Shown here in pieces: positions 62,111 through 64,000 of a stretch of 64,000 bases of DNA. The notes under the pieces were generated by a model, which ran no database searches, was not told where the DNA came from, and saw only the letters and a list, made by a program, of their open reading frames with translations. This DNA comes from Solanum dulcamara. Its lineage: Eukaryota; Streptophyta; Magnoliopsida; Solanales; Solanaceae. The DNA is taken from the NCBI RefSeq assembly GCF_947179165.1, contig NC_077237.1, positions 88,884,341 to 88,948,340 of the forward strand. The letters run 5' to 3'. Each line of letters starts with the position of its first letter. The first letter of the stretch is position 1. The translations under genes and the position numbers were made by a program.

Positions 62111-63084
62111 TTTAGGAGCATTTTATTGGCGACGCAATACGAATTAGGAGATTTTGCCAGTTTTTCGTGTATGTTAGCCCACGGATTTTTTAGGTACCGG
62201 GGGTCCGAGTCAAATTTTCTTGGATTCTTCCAAAGTAGCGTCCGTAACGACATGGGGAACGACTCCAGTAGCCCCGGCGGCGCTTTAGAGGGGTTTAGGA
62301 GCATTTTATTGGAGACGCAATAGGAATTAGGGGATTTTGCAAGTTTTTCATGTCTCTTAGCCCACGGATTATTTAGGTGCCGGGGGTTCGGGTCGAATTT
62401 TCTTAGATTATTCCATAGTAGCGTCCATAACGACCTTGGGAATGATTCCAGTAGCCCCGGCGGCGCTATAGAGGGGTTGAGGAACATTTTATTGGGGACG
62501 CAATAGGAATTAGGCGATTTTGCCAGTTTTTTGTGTGTGTTAGCCCACAGATTTTTTACGTGTCGGGGGTTCGTGTTGAATATTTCTTGGATATTTCCAT
62601 AGTAGCATTCGTAACGACCTGGAGAACGACTCCAGTAGAACCGGCGGCGCTGTAGAGGGGTTGAGGAGCATTTTATTGGCGACGCAATAGGAATTAGGCG
62701 ATTTTTCCAGTTTTTCGTGTGTGTTAGCCCACAGATTTGTTAGGTGCCTGGGGATTAGGTCAAATTTTCTTGGATTCTTCCATAGTAGCGCCCGTTACAA
62801 CCTGGGGAACGACTCTAGTAGCCCCGATAGCACTGTAGAGGGGTTTAGGAGCATTTTATTGGCGGCGCAATAGGAATTAGGCAATTTTGCCACTTTTTCG
62901 TGTGTGTTAGCCCACAGATTTTTTAGGTGCCACGGGTCCGAGTCGAATTTTCTTAGATTCTTCTATAGTAGCGTCCGTAACGACCTGGAGAACGTCTCCA
63001 ATAGCCCCGACGGTGCTATATAGGGGTTTAGGAGTATTTTATTGGCGGCGCAATAGGAATTAGGCGATTTTGCCAGTTTTTCGT

Positions 63085-63660
63085 GTGTGTTAGCCCGCGG
63101 ATTTTTTAGGTGCCGGGGTTCCGGGTCAAATTTTCTTAGATTCTTCCATAGTAGCATCCGTAACGACATGGGGAACGACTCTAGTAGCCCCTGCGTCACT
63201 TTAGAGGGGTTTAGGAGCATTTCATTAGAGACGCAATAGAAATTAAGCGATTTTGATAGTTTTTCGTGTGTGTTAGCCGACAGATATTTTAGGTGCCGGG
63301 GGTCCTGATCGAATTTTCTTGAATTCTTCCATAGTAGATTCCGTAACAACCTGGGGAACGTCTCCAGTAGCCCCGGTGGCATTATAGAGGGGTTTAGGAG
63401 CATTGTATTGGCGACGCAATATGAATTAGGCGATTTCCAGTTTTTTGTGTGTGTTAGCCCACAGATTTTTAAGGTGCCAGGGGTTCGGGTCAAATTTTCT
63501 TGGAATCTTCCATAGTAGTGTCTGTAACGACCTGGGGAACGACTCTAGTAGCCCCGGCGACACTATAGAGGGGTTTAGGAGCATTTTATTGGCGACGCAA
63601 TAGGAATTTGGAGGTTTTGCCAGTTTTTCGTATGTGTTAGACCACAGATTTTTAGGTGCC
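63085..63660 (-). repeat. R2 cassette B, copy near the right edge
   Basis: Carries GCCCGCGGATTTTTTAGG, CCTGATCGAATTTTCTTG, AACGTCTCCAGTAGCCCC, GTGGCATTATAGAGG and GGAATCTTCCATAGTAGTG in the same order as cassette B. One monomer is shortened by a three-base loss (GCGATTTCCAG for GCGATTTTGCCAG with a further change) near 63434. Confidence 0.7.
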
Positions 63661-64000
63661 GGGGGTTCGGGTCAAATTTTCTTAGATTCTTCGATAGTAA
63701 CGTCCGTAACGACATTGGGAACGACTCCAGTAGCTCCGGCTGTGGTATAGAGGGGTTTAGAAGCATTTTATTGGCGATGCAATAGGAATTAGGAGATTTT
63801 ACCAGTTTTTCGTGTGTGTTAGCCAACGGATTTTTTGGGTAACGGGGGTTCGGGTGAAATTTTCTTAGATTCTTCCATAGTAGCGTCCGTAACGACATGG
63901 GGAACAACTCCAGTTGCCCTGGCAGTGCTATAGAGGGGTTTAGGAGCATTTTATTGCCAACGCAATAGGAATTATGAGATTTTGCCACTTTATCGTGTGT

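Larger units (their letters stand above)
29037..64000 (-). repeat. Satellite array block R2, reverse orientation, mosaic of cassettes
   Basis: About 191 minus-strand monomers of the same family but with variants that I do not notice in R1 or L: GAATTGTTTTGGCGACGC, TATTTTATTTTCTTCGCAAT, GCATTGTATTGGCGAC, ACATTTTATTGGGGACGC and GGAGGTTTTGCCAG. The block has no single regular higher-order unit. Ordered sets of 2-35 monomers recur at several distances (about 1646, 4206, 6400, 6586 and 12.1-12.6 kb), as expected from repeated unequal exchange. No inserted transposon, gene or unrelated spacer was seen. It continues past the window's right edge. Confidence 0.94.

Noticed and set aside
1..64000. CRISPR array
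   Set aside because: The repeat is regular, but there is no division into short constant repeats and unique spacers; the whole 183-base unit is related from copy to copy and no cas-like gene is present.
1..64000. Real telomere or interstitial telomeric array
   Set aside because: CCTAAACCC occurs once per monomer and is not followed by further CCCTAAA units.
1..64000. CENP-B-type box in the monomer
   Set aside because: I looked for TTCG, four bases, A, two bases, CGGG on both strands around the TTCG sites of the consensus. The required A and CGGG spacing is not met.
29037..64000. Transposon insertion within the array
   Set aside because: I saw no unrelated segment, terminal inverted repeat, long terminal repeat or poly-A tail; all variant stretches align to the monomer. 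A small diverged fragment could still escape reading by eye.
1..64000. 5S rRNA or other tandem RNA genes
   Set aside because: The unit has no recognisable 5S internal control region, and its variation is far too high for a functional RNA gene array.

Overview
This window is one satellite-DNA array. I see no supportable protein-coding gene, tRNA, rRNA, CRISPR array, transposon or prokaryote-style regulatory element. Apart from a 500-base run of N at 15237-15736, every stretch I read is a diverged copy of one monomer of about 183 bp, roughly 83 copies left of the gap and 264 right of it. Taking ATGCTCCTAAAC as an arbitrary start, the monomer runs through these landmarks: a GC-rich segment (GCGCCGCCGGGGCTACTGG), GTCGTTCCCCAGGTCGTTAC, GCTACTATGGAAGAATCCAA, GACCCGGACCCCCGGCACC, CTAAAAAAT, GTGGGCTAACACACACG, then A-rich GCAAAATCGCCTAATTCC and CCAATAAA. 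Such an array points to a large eukaryotic chromosome. A nucleosome-sized monomer carrying nine bases in the plant-type telomere register (CCTAAACCC) makes a plant my best guess, but the sequence does not name the species or show whether the site is centromeric, subtelomeric or a heterochromatic knob.

Layout. Block L (1-15236) has all monomers on the + strand. The gap (15237-15736) is exactly 500 N, a conventional scaffold spacer. Block R1 (15737 to about 29036) has all monomers on the - strand and is built from a higher-order repeat (HOR) of about 5286 bp, about 29 monomers, present as one partial, two complete and one rearranged partial copy. Block R2 (about 29037-64000) is also on the - strand but uses other monomer variants and looks like a mosaic of re-duplicated cassettes. 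The clearest are a 2.4-kb segment repeated 6586 bp away, a roughly 6-kb segment repeated about 12.1-12.6 kb away, and several cassettes of 300-600 bp.

What could mislead a reader. Because 183 is 3 x 61, a frame that is open in one monomer stays open through its neighbours, so long open frames (up to 335 codons) appear on both strands. They have no gene structure, end at random substitutions or indels, and should not be annotated as proteins.

The main points of interest are the orientation switch exactly at the gap although both sides share private monomer variants, the recent 5.29-kb HOR, the record of unequal exchange and short-homology deletions, and the apparent loss of CpG sites in a CpG-rich monomer. 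Identities and boundaries were judged by eye and are approximate to tens of bases unless stated otherwise.
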